From: Mastigias papua
Lineage: Eukaryota > Cnidaria > Scyphozoa > Rhizostomeae > Mastigiidae
Assembly (NCBI GenBank): GCA_964019165.1
Contig: OZ025284.1
Span: 1,484,521 to 1,548,520, forward strand
DNA: 64,000 nt
Direction: 5' to 3'
Positions 43,951 to 57,900 of this stretch are shown in pieces. Numbering within the stretch: the first letter of the stretch is position 1; the number at the start of each line of letters is the position of its first letter. The position numbers and the translations under genes are program-made. Under the pieces are notes generated by a model, which saw only the letters and a list, made by a program, of their open reading frames with translations, did not search any database and was not told the DNA's origin.

Positions 43951-44532
43951 CTTTATTTCTAATCGCTTTGTAGGCTCAACAGCTTGTATGAAGTAATTTG
44001 CTGTTGAGCAAAGTTCCAGTGCATTTATAGCAGATGTGAACGGAAGAACTGACGGAACTACGTAGAACCGTCCAGCCCACGACAAAGGAGGTTCTGCTTG
44101 CGACAAAGCTAGTCAACAGCGTTTGTTGTGAACAGTTCATGCTTTGCAAACTATTTTAAAAGAAAGATCACCGCTTGGTCAACCACCGTTATTGTTCTTG
44201 TCGACTTTGTTAAAAAAATAAGTACAATTGTTGGAATTATAATGTATTGAGTAGACGCCGCTTCAATGGATGAAATTAAATTACTCTTTTCACCATATTG
44301 TTCGTCTTTTGTGGCAAGCAGCGTAGACCTTCCGCTTCCCCTTTTGTGTTACTCAACACAGAAACCATGACAGATTAGGGGCCAGAATCATTTCATCTTT
44401 GCTTACGTCAGAACGTCAGTCAACAAAACCGAGGTCAGCCCTCATGTATTAGCCTCGAAAAATAACCTTTCGCCTTCCTTGTCATTGACAGAACTATATC
44501 TGTGAAAAGTCTGTTGGTACTACAGAACTTCA

Positions 44533-44686
44533 CTATAGCACGAAAAAGCGGGAACATTATTTTAGCATACGGAAAGCTTTTTTCGTCCGTCACTCGTCAG
44601 ACATTCTCGTTTCATACTGTGACGAGTGTCGGACGAAAAAAGCTTTCAGTATGCTAAAGGAATGTTCCCGCTTTTTCGTGCTATAG
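44533..44686. repeat. Inverted repeat with hammerhead relic (copy C)
   Basis: Arms 44533-44600 and 44617-44686 are near-identical reverse complements around a 16-bp spacer. The plus-strand right arm has a perfect six-pair stem I (CATACT 44613-44618 with AGTATG 44648-44653), GTGTCGGAC as stem II, GAAA at 44635-44638, a three-pair A/T stem III and TTC as cleavage triplet. The core reads GTGACGA, so the essential first C is G. The minus-strand arm has an intact CTGACGA but mismatched stem I. It lies about 580 bp upstream of the protease start. Confidence 0.65.
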
Positions 44687-45084
44687 AGAATTATATCTAT
44701 GGACAAAAGCCTGTGACTATAGCATTGCTAAGAATTTTCGGCAATGTATCACTTTTACAAATCAAAATAGATAGAGAAATTAGCTCGCTGCATAGGGTAG
44801 TACCAGAACTAAACTGCAGAAGAAGCCACAAATGGCGAAAGAGGATAATAAATAACCACAGATGATATTCCCAACCAGCTTCCCGTCAGCTACGGTGAAA
44901 GCTTGTTAAAGCAATTAGTCTCACATTGTTTTTCGCTCTAATTATAAGTGTGAGTGGTTTTACAAGAACCTCAAGATCTTCTGACAGTCTTAATTTGCTA
45001 TTGAGCGACAAGCGTACGAAGAATGTGAATTCATATTTATCACTTTTTAGATAGCATTAAGTTATGTTATTTTGCGTATCAGAT

Positions 45085-45465
45085 GCACGCTTTTTTATAA
45101 AAAATACCTACTTTTCGCTGAGCCCCAGTATTCTTAATTTTTTTCATTTTGAGCTTAAGATTATTCTTAAATTATTCTTAAAATTTAGCGATTTTGAGCA
45201 TTTATGCTCGTATGGACAATACTCTTACGCCTAAAAATGTATAACGAACACTCCCCGAATCTTTTCTCTGTCACATCATAGCATAATGACTTCCACACCG
45301 CATATGTGAAGCTCACACATGTTCTGTCTCAAATAAACAAAAATTTTACCCTCAATGAAGTATGAGCTTTGCATTATTCTTATATTATTCTTACTTTTTC
45401 AAGGATTTTGAGCCTCAATATTCTTAAAGACTATATTCGTTTGAGAAAATATTTAGCTTGCTAGT
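45085..45465. mobile_element. MITE subfamily 2, copy 2
   Basis: Left end GCACGCTTTTTTATAAAAAATA; internal TATTCTTAA and GAGCTTAAG blocks; right end with GACTATATTCGTTTGAGAAA. Shares sequence with 39879-40535 in opposite orientation. Confidence 0.6.
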
Positions 45466-45603
45466 TTTTAGCTATTGTCATGCCTTTTGAGTAAATCCAA
45501 GGAAAAACCACTCCCACTTTTATACATTTCGTATCTGTAAACGTTTATTTTAGGCTCTGACTCTAAGGAAATAACAAGATCAAATTATGTTGTTACACTT
45601 AAA

Positions 45604-46118
45604 CTACACGCTTTTTTATAAGGAACCACTTTATAAAGAACATACATATAGAATGCCAAAATATTTAAAGAACTTAAAGGTAAACACTACTAAAGGAAAA
45701 TAACCTAAGGAACTTTTCAATTTGAACAATTTTTATTACACCAACCAATTAGTAATTAGGAAGCCGGTTCCATTCATTTCCAGGAAAAATCCACTTAGAT
45801 TGTTTGCTATGCCAGTGTGAAAGTGTTTGATTGAATATAATTTATGCTTTTACATTTGTACACTGTGTTTTAGCATTTATAAAACTTCTTTCTTATTTGT
45901 GTGTTTGGTCTTACTTATAGCCAAAATTAAAAGCGGAATTCAAAATTTCAATGTGTTACTTGTATCTGTGCTAATTTTATGGCACTAATTGCGCAGTGGA
46001 AATTAAGAAACTATTAAGGGGCTTTTAGTACTACAATTTAATCATTGGAGGTACAAACTTAAGGAACCTTTGGAACTAGGCCTTGAGCTAGGTTCCTTGT
46101 AAAATAAAAAGCGTGTAG
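45604..46118. mobile_element. MITE subfamily 1, full-length copy
   Basis: The left end CTACACGCTTTTTTATAAGG and the reverse complement of the right end (CTACACGCTTTTTATTTTAC, then AAGGAACC) are inverted repeats. The interior has no ORF of note. It is homologous in reverse to 48409-48845. Confidence 0.8.
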
Positions 46119-46686
46119 ACTTGCTGAAGCATTTGCTTCGGCTAAGTACACTTCAGTAGGCAGAAAAAAACCAGCTCATCTGTGCTTGCAACATTAAAAG
46201 ATTGAAGTTCCCCTTGGTTTTACGTAATTAAATCATAGAGGAAATCAAGCCAGTCAGAAAAAGTTACAGTATAAGATCTATTGCACCGCAGTTTCCGTAC
46301 AAAGGAGGACTTCCTTGATGTGCAGCCGTTTCAGTACAACCTACACTATCTTATTGCGTCAGTGTACCTATATTGGTTGTATGAAATGATGGCTCGCTCT
46401 CTTGGGTGCTCTAAAAATACCGGATTGGTTATTTCTTAATATACTTACAGTGTACGTAAGAGAACTATGCGTTATTATAACGTCAGAGAGTGTAGGTTAT
46501 AAAAGAGGACATTGTTTACTGGTTGTGTTGCTCGGTGTTGCCCAATGGTTCGGATGAATGGTGCAGTAATCCGTTGATTTTTGTTCACAAGGACATAAAC
46601 TCAGCGACACAATTGTTTGTATCCCTGCTTTATTGGAAGGGTAAAGATTGTTCGAAAAGGGGAAAAATTGGAAGGTGCCTAGTAAG

Positions 46687-46850
46687 CACCCCCAACGTGG
46701 GCAATCGTACTAACCTTTACTTTTATACTTTATGGCCTCATCGCCCATGAAGAATATACCAAGAATTTCAACGTACGCAATCGTGCTAACTTTTGATTTT
46801 ATCTCTTATGGCATCATCGCCCATGACGAACATACGAAGAATTTCAAATT
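46687..46850. repeat. Tandem pair of SINE 3'-end-like segments
   Basis: Two copies of about 75-80 bp each contain GCAATCGT(A/G)CTAAC, TTTTA and the block CATCGCCCATGA. The same tail recurs at the end of the SINE near 47160 and at 56950-56985. Confidence 0.65.
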
Positions 46851-46927
46851 ACTTTGTATGCAAGACCGTATTTATACGCACAGATTTTGGCTCCTAAAGC
46901 CTCTATAGATCTACTGTACATCATTAT

Positions 46928-47196
46928 GCTATGGGCGAGTGGCGGAGGGGCCAGAACGCTCATCTGCAGTCCGAAAATCGATGGTTTGTGACGCACCTCG
47001 TTTTATGGTGTAGATACTCACTTGCTGTCTACTCAGCAGCACATGGGAGCCAGGTGGAGACACTGCGGAGTCAAAGGTGGCGATGAAAGGAACTGACCAC
47101 CTTAACTCACTGTGCCGATGGGCCAGGATAAGTGCTCTCTCTAGCTGGCACCCTCCAGCGTACGCAATCGTATATGGGACCAACTTTTACTTTTAG
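46928..47196 (+). mobile_element. tRNA-derived SINE
   Basis: The head GGGCGAGTGGCGGAGGGGCC, followed by CAGAACGCTC and the arm TCGATGGTTTGTGACGC, resembles a Ser/Leu-type tRNA with A and B boxes at the right spacing. The body is unrelated, and the tail is CCAACTTTTACTTTTAG. Box B is degenerate (GGTTTGTGA instead of GGTTCGA). Confidence 0.55.
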
Positions 47197-48164
47197 CTCT
47201 ACATAACTATTCTTGCATGTTAACCCTCACAAAAATTATCAACTACAAACCCATGTTAAGAAATTCTTGTTAATGCATTGTGGGTTCAACTCTTGTGAAT
47301 TCATTTATCTATCTTTTTACAGCTGTATTTCATGCACTCGTATACACAGACCATAACGGGAGCACTTTTAATCGCTGATATTATTGCTGCATTTTGACGG
47401 CTTTATGCTTAAGTTCTATTGATCATGCTTATATTGACTTTTTTCATAATTTTTTAAACCTGAAATTCATATTGGAATGTCGAGACCACAATTTTCTTAA
47501 ATGCAGGATTCTCTTTGAAAGCAAAACGCCCACAAAGATTAGCTGTCTGCATTTAACGTATAGAGGAAGACCACATGCTTCCCAATGCTTTTCAAACGAT
47601 TGAAACCATAAGAAGTTTCGAACATAAACATCTAATAGCCAATTCACTAATTTCTATAAAATCTATAAACAGGTTTCTCGGTTTAGGTTGTTCAATCGAT
47701 TGTATGTTCACTGTTGTCTTCTCTCATTCAGCTTTCCTCTTTCACGACAATAGGCTCTTCAATACTCCAAATTGAATTATCGATAATGTGTGATACTTCA
47801 GGTGTGTGGAACCATAACCTTACCTAAAAGATTTTTATGCTTGATATCCTTTACCTCAAAGTGATAAAAGCCATTAAATCAATTCGTTGTAGTCCGAACT
47901 TCTCACTGCTCTAAATAGATAGTTTTTCTAGTAACTTCAGTCATCATAGAATGCTGAAATTGTAGTGTATAAGTTTTTCAATTCCTTCGTTTTATAATCA
48001 TTCTTTCCTTTCTTTCATTCTCCTTATCAAAACACACACTTCATTTATGTAGGCCATTAGACTATGTTCTTTCAAATAGTCATTGTTACGCAAACACTAT
48101 CTATCTCTTCATGGTTTTGACATTTTGCAAAACCTATTACTAATTTGATTTTCCTCAGCGTTAT

Positions 48165-48320
48165 GTTCTGCTCAGTTCTGTTCTGCTCAGTTCTGTTCCG
48201 TTCTGTTCTGTTCTGTTCTGTTCTGCTCTGCCCTGTTCTGCTCTGCTCTGCTCTGCCCTGTTCTGCCCAATTCTGCTCTGTTCTGTTCTGCGCAATTCTG
48301 TTCTTATCTGTTCTGTTCTT
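48165..48320. repeat. (TTCTG)n/(CTCTG)n pyrimidine-rich array
   Basis: About thirty pentamers, mainly TTCTG with CTCTG and CCCTG variants, giving an extended polypyrimidine/polypurine strand asymmetry. Confidence 0.9.
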
Positions 48321-48408
48321 TACTATTCTTTCTCTGATTTATTATCTCTTCCGATGAAGAAATCCTGCAAAGAAGTGAGCTTCAAAGTTACTCACATCTG
48401 CTTTTAAG

Positions 48409-48845
48409 CTACACGCTTATTTCTATAAGGAACCTAGCTCAAGACCTAGTTTCAAATTTACTTATTTTGGACCTCCAATGATCTAACTGTAGTACTAAAG
48501 GTTCCTTAACAGTTCCTTAATTCTGAGCCTACAATTAGTGCCATAAAAATGGTACAGATATATAAAGCATTGAAATCTTGAATTTTGCCTTTAATTTTGG
48601 ATTTAGCGAAAGATCAATGAAAAATGAAGGACTTAACACAAACATAGCAAACAATCTATGCGGGATTTGGCTGCAAATGAAGAAAACTAGCTTCCTACTT
48701 CTTGATTGCTTGGTGTTATAGCAATTGTTCAAATTGAGAAGATCCTTGGGGAATTTTCCTTTAGTAGTATAAGTTCTTTAAATATTTAGGCATTCTACAT
48801 GTAGGTTCCTTATAAAGTGGTTCGTTATAGAAAAATAGCGTGTAA
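48409..48845. mobile_element. MITE subfamily 1, second copy (inverted)
   Basis: Starts CTACACGCTTATTTCTATAAGG and ends TAGAAAAATAGCGTGTA. Order of internal blocks is the reverse of 45604-46118. Confidence 0.75.
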
Positions 48846-51399
48846 GGCCATGATTGAGAACCTTCAAGAACGTATTCATTCAACAATAACTAGAGTATTC
48901 TCAAATACTATAAATGAGTCCTACATTTTAGGCCAAAGGGCTAACATAGTGCCAACATAGATCCATTTGATCGTGCTCGGTTTCAGCAACTTTACTGCCT
49001 AGTCAAATGGCTCTTAACCTTGATTTACTATGCCTTGATGGAGGTACCGGACCTTTCGCCAGTCCCGTATGGCATCCACGAGCCCTTCTTAGTTTGAGAA
49101 ATAAACTATGATGTTTTCACTTTCAACGCATAGATAAATATTTTATTATTGTAGAAATTGACTATATCAATCAGGTGTTTGTCCAGGACTCCACCTGACC
49201 TCTGAGACCGACTCACTGACCCCTTGGGTTCGATTGAACCCAGGTTATAAGCCACTAGTCTAGTTAAAAGGAAAATAGGTACACTACATGTTAAAAATAG
49301 ATATGTAATAATGGTGATGTAGCAAAAACAACTCAGAACTGCTTACGTCGGCAAATTGTGATATGCTGTACAGACGCGCTGGTAGGAGAATTATAGGAGG
49401 GGCAGGAAATAGAGAAATTTGAAAGAAGGTAACAAGTATAGTCTCTTTTTATGAAAGCTTTTCCTTTCAAAATTAAGCCCTTATTTAGATGAGAAAAGTG
49501 AATGCCATACTTTTCAGACAAGATAAGACATTTTCCTACAAAATGGCAGTCTAGGTCTACTGGGAGTTTCGCCCCCCCCCCAACCCCTCTCTATCTACGC
49601 TACTGATGCTGCAAGTGAATTAGGTGGCAAATGCATGCGAACTATGCTTAATCATAACTCTACTGTAGATGGATTTTACATAAGCTCAAAAGAATTTAAT
49701 CGCTTTATAAACTAACAGTTGTGGTTGATGAATATTTCACCATTTCCCTGGATATTTCCTGGCAACAAATGATTGTCCTCACTCAAATGCCAAGCACAAA
49801 AAATGTTTAGCCACAGTTTGTTTTAATACTCAAGTCCCACGTTTTAATGCCTAATACACAATTTGTAGTACTTTTTGTCCTGGTCATCTGCTATTTAAGA
49901 AAGATTACGATGCATGTCAGGATAGCAATAGTTCTTACTCTCCTGCAAGTTTAGAAGACATAAACTTAACTCATGCTTAACTGTAAACTGTGAACTAAAT
50001 GAACTAAATAAATGATTGCACAATAAATTTTTTCGTACTATCCAAAAGACTCATTCACTAGTTGTAAATTCCCAGCTCATAGTTAGCCAAAACGCTAATG
50101 AACAGCCACCTGCTCAAAACGAATCAAGGCACAGGCCTCACACCTTGTTAAAATTTATCATATCAATATCCTTGATTTAGAACTCAAAGTTTCTTTATGT
50201 ATTCTTGCAATGCCAGATATAGCATTGAGGATGGGGGGGGGGGGCTTTTTTAGGTAAAATCCCATAATTGCTCATAAAGGCCTGGTAAATAATTATGGAC
50301 CACTATTTTTGGGAGGCCATGCCATGGGTTCACCGCAGTATTCTTACTTTTCTTATGTAGCATTTTAATTGATATCAATTTAACTTGGCTGCAGGATTTG
50401 TCGATATGAATTGCTGCACACTTGTAATTTGGTTTTTATCCTATATGCTATGTACTCTGATCCAATGCGAAATCTTTATGTATTGAGTCCAAAGTAATCA
50501 GATCGATATACCAAGATATCTTTTCCATCCTGCAAAACTCACTAATGGAAGTCCTCTGTATTGCCAACCACCGTCATAAAATGGAGCATCATATATTATC
50601 TGCCATGAGAGATTCTCTATCTCAACAGATCTTTGAACTGTAACTGGAATATGATCAGGTTATAAAATATTCCTGACTTTTCAAAGACATTAAGTAGTAT
50701 ATTTCTTTAATGTTTCTTTTCCTATATTTCTTTATATTTCACTTCTATATATTTACTGTAAATAAACTGGTCTAAATGTTATTTATCATGAGTAAAGTTT
50801 AGCTTGTGCGTAATCCGTACAGTATTCTTCATAGACTTTGTACAATATTTGCATAGAGAGATAGCTTACTGTAGAAGGAGGCCTTTGAATGGGGGCTGCG
50901 CCTTAAGGGCTAGAGTTGGCAAACATTTTCAGCAATAGTGAACTGGATGGTTCATACTTGGCTAGCCTGGGTGATGCTGCAAACTATGGCTAGTAGTGTA
51001 TCAGTACTGTAGAAACACAAATCACACCAAGTGAATGAAGACTTTGCTTCAAATTCTCCTTTGTGGTAATGAAAACCTATCTTCAAGCTCCAACAGTACT
51101 CAAATCCTCGCGAGAACATTGAAAGAAATACATGGTAAGAATGATCACATTAAAGTTTTTAGTTCTCCTCTCATTGTAACTTCTTGTGTTTCTGTGTCTT
51201 CTTTCATGTTTCTAATTTGCAATGTTTCATTCACTTGCAAAAAGTACCTGTGAACGGAAATGTAATTTGCAATGGTTTTTGTTATTGAGACTTTCCCGTA
51301 TTTCATTTGCATGATCTAAAATGCCTTTGTTGTAGGGCTACTATGTATTCCCATCCTCCATGAGGCATTGCTTTGTAATGCTTGCAATCTTGTGTTATC

Positions 51400-51571
51400 A
51401 CCAGGTCCGTCAAGAGGGTGGTAGGTGTGGCAGATTGCTCATGGCTCAGAAGGGGAACTTCCAAAGATAATGAAGTGATCCATTGTTTACTTGTAAATTG
51501 TGTAGTGATGCTACCAGGGGCCCGTTTGTACCAATTGACCAGACCCCATAACAGTTCTCGACGCACCTGGT
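51400..51571. mobile_element. Short MITE with ACCAGGTxCGTC termini
   Basis: Left ACCAGGTCCGTCAAGAG and reverse complement of the right ACCAGGTGCGTCGAGA match at 14 of 16 positions. 172 bp, no ORF of meaning. Confidence 0.55.
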
Positions 51572-51942
51572 TGTCACATTAAAGTTCAAATATAAATAAA
51601 CTTATCATTTGTCCAGCATTGAAATTTCTTAACTTTTTGAGCTGTCGAGTACTGCTTTCCTACAATAAACCACGTTCCTATGAACAAGCCGTGTGCTCAT
51701 ATACAAAAAATATCGCCTGGAAGCAAATTTTCTTTCAAAATGCTTATTCTGAAAATTAGTCACTTTTGTACACAAGACAGCTTGAGTGCAATGACCATAT
51801 TGTATAGGTCCATTCTACTGAGAGGTTTTCTGATAATGAGAGTACCATTTGCTTTTGTATTGATGGAACGAAGGCTTCATGATCACTATGGTAACGAAAC
51901 AAATCACAAGGAAACGATAATCAAACAGTAACCTATAGTAAA

Positions 51943-54900
51943 ATGGCAGACAGTGAGCAGGTTGACATTTCTCCACATAAAGAATTTTCATCTTCTCTTT
52001 CGGCGGAAGATCTTATTCATCCTCATAAAGCTAGTGACATACCAGGGTAAGAATGTTTCGTTCTTCTGCACTCTATATTTGTGTTTGATTAACTGTTCAT
52101 ATTGCTCGGAAACAAAGTGTATTTCTGACAAGGCCCAGAGACCATTGGAACGCATATATCCTATCGTGTAGATATCGCACAAGGGGTTACGGTCTTCCAG
52201 CCTTGCTTCTATTTTATTTATCTCTTGTAATCTTTATACGGAATCCATAGAAGTGAAAATGGCATGATCCTGGCTTTCAGAAAGTATATGTTGTTGTCAT
52301 CGCTTGGGGTCTTTTTGTAAAAGCTACAGTTTTCCTTATCTGACCGAAGGTTCACAATTTTGCTTGTCGATGCTTGCGCAGCCTGACTAAAGATTTTGGT
52401 GATGGTATTTTTGTGTTTTATGATTTTATATTTATACCACTTAAATGCTTTCTTGTATCATATTTATAAGTATCTGCAACTTATTTCTCCTTAAGTTGCA
52501 TTTTGTGTCTATACAAAATCTACTAAAGGATTATTTAGATGTCTACATTTAGCGAGGAAGGGAAGGGATAATTTGCTACAGTTGATGAGACAAAAGATAA
52601 TATTTCCTAGTGAAACAGATCTGTTGCAAATTTTGTAATATAGAATGAAATTGGCATGCTTTTTACAAGTAGAGTATTTACATGTTATCCTAGTACCATT
52701 ATCAAGTTGTACCAATTGATGAATTGTTTTTCATTTGGTTTGATGAATTGTTTTTCATTTCATGACATCTCATTTGGTGGTCACACACCTATGTAAAAAT
52801 GTTCAAACTAGCACCTCCTTTGAAATGCTCTATGGTACGAGAGCCTCATTTTTGAGACACCTGATTAAGATTACTGTTTTTTGTTTATTTTCTTTTTTCA
52901 TGGTAATTGCATCATATAATCATTGTAAGTGGGTGTCCTAGATGGAGCCTGCTGAAAAATTTCCTTTCCATTTATGGCAGTCGCAAGAGATTTAGATTTA
53001 TTTATGTAGTCAATTTTTATTTTTGTGATAGAAACAATTATGCAATAGCTGGGGGAGTAGGCAGAAGGAAACTATGGTTCCCTCTAACACAATTCTATAA
53101 GAAATTTGATATTATTGCTACTTTGTTGTCCTCATGTCATACCATACTGCCAGTACTATCTTTTCAGAAATTTGTCAGAAGTTTGGTACTCTGTCAGAAA
53201 ATTGTTGAAAACCTTTGCTTTTGTCCTCCACCACAAAAGCCTCCCACTTTGCCCTTGAGTTGTACATTTAGGGTACATCAAGAGATTGCTCAGAACATTT
53301 GTTAACACCAGTATCTTCTGCCAAAACATGATTTTAGCTTGTTTTTCACAGGTACAATGGACATACTCCGCAACTCAAGTTTAACTGTGGACATACATAT
53401 GGCTACCACACTGATGCTCTGTCAAAAGTAGGTAAAACTTGTTGCTAATATGATTAGAAGCTTAAGAAGAATTGGAAAGTGACTAATTGAGACCTGCATA
53501 AAGTATACCTAAGTGATAAAGAGCTTTTTTCTTCAATCCCCATGTTTTGGTGATACCCTTTAAAAGGAATGAATCATTGATAGTTTTGCCCTTTGTCATT
53601 TACAGCTAATGAGTTTCTAAGAATGCTGCTGGATTCTGATGACTTTACCAGCTGGGAAATTAACTGCAATTTTCTATCATATAGTTTCTAGATAATTTGG
53701 CTTCTGAGCTGGTACAATGCCAGTTCTGGGAAGATGAATAGGAGGCAAATGAAATGAAGACTGTGCCATAGTAGAAAACCTATAAGGAATCTCCCTTCCT
53801 TTAAGTACCCAAGAGAATGATATCAAGTGATAGCAACTAGTACATCCTGTGCTACTGGGTGCTTTGTGTTAAATTTTCAATTTCTTCCTAATTTCTTAAG
53901 CAAAAACTTTTCATCTTAACATTGCTGGGTGTGCAATTAGAGCCAATATTATTGAGTTGCAAAGACAATGCCCCCTTATTCCCCCCTTAGTTTCACATCT
54001 ACTCTTCACATTCTCTCTGAATTGAATTAGAAGGGTGCAAACAGTATAGTGCAAGATTAGCAATGCATGGTGCTGCTTTCCATTTCTCCCCTGTTTGCAG
54101 ACCCCTTTCACTTTTAGACCTCAGATTGTCATAATTAACTTATGTTAGGTCCATATTCATTATCTGTCATCCAATTGCCTGTTGACTGTAAAAGGGTCAC
54201 TGGCAAAATTTTTGCATTGCCCATCAAGTTTTCCATTACCAACAGAGTTTACTCGATTTTTGCTGTCTAGTTAGACACATTGTCTTGCTAGTCTTGCTAC
54301 ACTGGCTGTGTATACAGCATGCCTACAATGCCCTCAAATTGATTTACAGTTACCTGACAAACCGAACCCAAAGGGTAAAAATAGGTTCCACATATAGCTC
54401 ACCACAGCATATCTCAATTGGTGTACCACAGGGGTCTGTTCTTGGACCCTTACTTTTCAACATTTTTATAAACGACCTGTTTTATATGGAACTGGAATCG
54501 GAGATATGTAACTTTGCTGACGATACGACAATCTACGCGTGCGATACATATGTGGAGGCTGTCATGATTAGATTAGAGGGTGACCTACAGGGATTAATGC
54601 AATGGTTTACAAACAACGGCATGAGTGCCAATCCTTCAAAATTCCAAATAATGTTTTTGGGGCTAAAGGGGGCAAATAAACTATGCCTTAACATAAAGGG
54701 CCAATTGATTCCATCAAGCGAACATGTAAAACTTCTAGGCGTAAACATTGACAACTCACTAAAGTTTGAAACGCATGTGAAAGAACTATGTAAGAAGGTC
54801 AACCAAAAAGTGTATGCATTTGGAAGGTTAAGACCATATCTAGGAGAACAAAAGTCAAAGCTACTTTTAAACTCCGTGATAATGTCAAATTTTTCCTATT

Positions 54901-57900
54901 GCCCTCTGATCTGGCTATTTTGCAGCAAAGTTGCAAATAATGAAATTAATAGGACCCATAAACGTGCACTGAGAACTTTATATAGAGACTATGAATCCAC
55001 ATTTGAGGAACTTTTAGATAGGGGTGATACAACGACAACACATAAAAAGAATCTACAAAATCTTATGATTGAAATCTACAAATCAATGAACCATCTCAAT
55101 CCGGAGTACATGTGGGATTTCTTTGTCAAGAAAGATGTCCCCTACAACCTACGGACTAAGGAACTATGCAAACTCCCCTCGGTGAGTTCTCAGCGCTACG
55201 GAATAAATTCCCTATCCTTTAGAGGCAGTCTATTGTGGAATACTCTTAGTGATGATCTAAAATTGACAACTTCTCTCGTAAAATTCAAAAAAGGAATACG
55301 TTGCTGGGATGGCAACAACTGCACGTGCTACATTTGCACTTAATTTAGGGTTTTTATGTATTTCGTTGCATATTATATTGTAAATAGTTGGTGTTAATTA
55401 GTTATTACTAACTATAAATAAACCAACTGTAAATAAGCTTTATGATTATGATTATGATTATGATATGCCTAGTTTATATCCTAGGACTCCCGAGATGGGG
55501 TTGTGGGAGGCCTGTGCCCCTACTACCATTTCCTAATGGGAACAAGGGATCTGGCAGTGAAGGTGCCCTTCTTTCATAGAAATGGTTAATATATCTGTAT
55601 CATAACAAGGGACGACAGTAAACATTCCCCAGAATTAACTCAAAAGCCCAAATCTGTAGGCTCACTGCGCTAAATGGTGGTCTTCAGTGCTGTTGGTTCC
55701 CGTGTCTTGGTAATGTACTGCGATCCCTGTTAGTATTATCATAAAAGAAGCAAATATAAGTGGATTTTGTTTTTTGAGAAGCTTGCGAATACAACATGAC
55801 TCAACTCACTTTTTATAGGGATGTAGTATATAAGAATATCAAGGCTTAAAATCACTAAAATTTGAGAATGATCAAAGAATAATGCAAGAGCTTCATAGAG
55901 GCTTACATTTTTTGCTTGCTTTAGTTTTCGTTAGCATACGAGAGAATGTGAGCTTCACTTATCGGGTCTTTTATTTATAAAACGACTGAGCAACTCTTCG
56001 GGGAGTGTCAGTTACATACTTCCCATGATAAGAATATAGCCTATACGAGCATTAATGCTCAAAAATCGCTAAAAGTTAGGAATAATTTAAGACTATTCTA
56101 AGGCTCAAAATCAAAAAATGTAAGAACATTGAGGTTTAGCGGAAAATTAGTTATTCTTATGAAAGTCAGGCACGTCTGCCCGCACCGAGGGCAGGGGGGC
56201 ATGGTTCCTATTGAGGGCACATTATAAAAATTTTTGCACAAAAATAATTGAGTCCTTGGAAAGGGCAGGAGAGACAGCTACCCCCCCCCTGCCCCCCAGC
56301 GTAGGCATCCCTGATGACAGTAGTATATAATTGGCATTGAGCACCAGTTGTTGAGACTTTATCGCTGCTATATGGATGCAATGAAACAACTCACACTACA
56401 TTTATGAATATTCTCATAATTAACTCTGTTGTGTTGTTTTAAAATGTTTAGAGATACATGAGAAACGAGAAGTTGGTACATTCAAGACCAGATTTTAGCA
56501 TCAACTTGAAAAGGACATATTTGCCAAGACATATTGGTGACAACAAATATGTAGAGAAAATGGTTCCTGGATACACAGGTGAAGTCCTTGCATGATCTTG
56601 AATTAGTTTCTACATCCTTCGCTCGTTTGCGTAAGAAGCTAATGAAACAGGATACCCCGAGTCAAACTACTGACGATATGCAACTGGAAACCGATTTTGG
56701 ACATTGTTGTCAACCATTCTGTTTGTTTATTGCAACGAACCACAGATTATTTAAGTTTGATTTCCTTATCGTCGTAATTGACATGGACAGGTGCCAGTCA
56801 TTGCATCGGCGATTCTACGGGGATAAAAGAACCTTTCTTGGTGTGGTGACACCAACGTCACAGTCAAGTTGAACAAATTTCAGATAAGGCCAATTTTTGA
56901 GAGCGTTGCCAATGCATCGTAGTCACATCCCCGATAACTGGCGCGAGTCTCCGTCACTTATGGAAACCAAGTTTTACTTTTAGACTTTTTTTAAACCCCT
57001 CGTTTATTGCTACCCCTTCTACTTCAGACTGAGGAGTATGTTTTTTTATTCTCATAAGATTTACAATAACAAACACTTACAATACAAAAGCAAAGGGAGC
57101 GTGGAAATACATAACAACCCTAAGACTTACACTTAACATAGAAACACAAGTAGTTACAAAATTGTTGCAAAAATATTAAACTACAAACGTAATTACAGTG
57201 GTGTTGCCCGTAGTGCCCATAGCCTCGCAAATTTGAATGAAACCTCCCGAAGAGCGATCAAAGGAGAAAGCAAGTGAACAAGTTCTTGCTAATCTGCCAA
57301 GTTGGCGCCCAGGCATGATGGGCGACAGCACTCTAATCATAAAGAAAAAAAATACAAATTTACAAAAAAAGAAAAGGATTACACGAGAGAGTTAATAGAG
57401 GAGTATGTAGATGCATTAAGAACTATGTACTTTAAAGAAATATCGCTCTAGTGTTGTCGAAACATTCTTCTCAATTCTTTGAACATATAGTTTTGTCTCA
57501 TGCTTTCCTTTCTATAATTTTTATGGCTTCTCTATTTTGGACAGCCATTGGCTTATTACAAACTTTCCTTCTTTAAGGCTATGTACCAGGACATCATTTT
57601 GGCTTTGGCACAACTTACAAGGAGGGCACAGAAAGAGCAGTGGCGCATTTTAAAAGCAGAGACCAGCAGCGAAAGAGTGAGATATTAGGCCTGAACACAA
57701 AAGCAGCCATGATCCAACCATTCAAACTCTCTGCTACGTATCCTCCTCCAGAAGTTTCTCACCCTGGCACCAACCTTCGATATACAAATGCGTACTACGG
57801 GAGAAAGTTTTGTATGTCCAGTCTAGTACTTGTGTTTACATTTTGTCTAGTTAACATCAAACTAACAGGTTTGTAATACGATTGGACCTGCCCCAATCAA

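Larger units (their letters stand above)
43951..51942. other. 8-kb intergenic region between divergent protease and CIMIP2 genes
   Basis: Dominated by repeats: hammerhead hairpin C, two TACACGC MITEs, a SINE with tail duplications, a TTCTG array and a MITE at 51400-51571. I see no recognisable protein-coding or RNA gene. The divergent gene layout means that two promoters must lie near its ends. Confidence 0.6.

Noticed and set aside
46928..46995. Functional tRNA gene
   Set aside because: Box B is degenerate and there is no closing acceptor stem; better explained as the head of a SINE.
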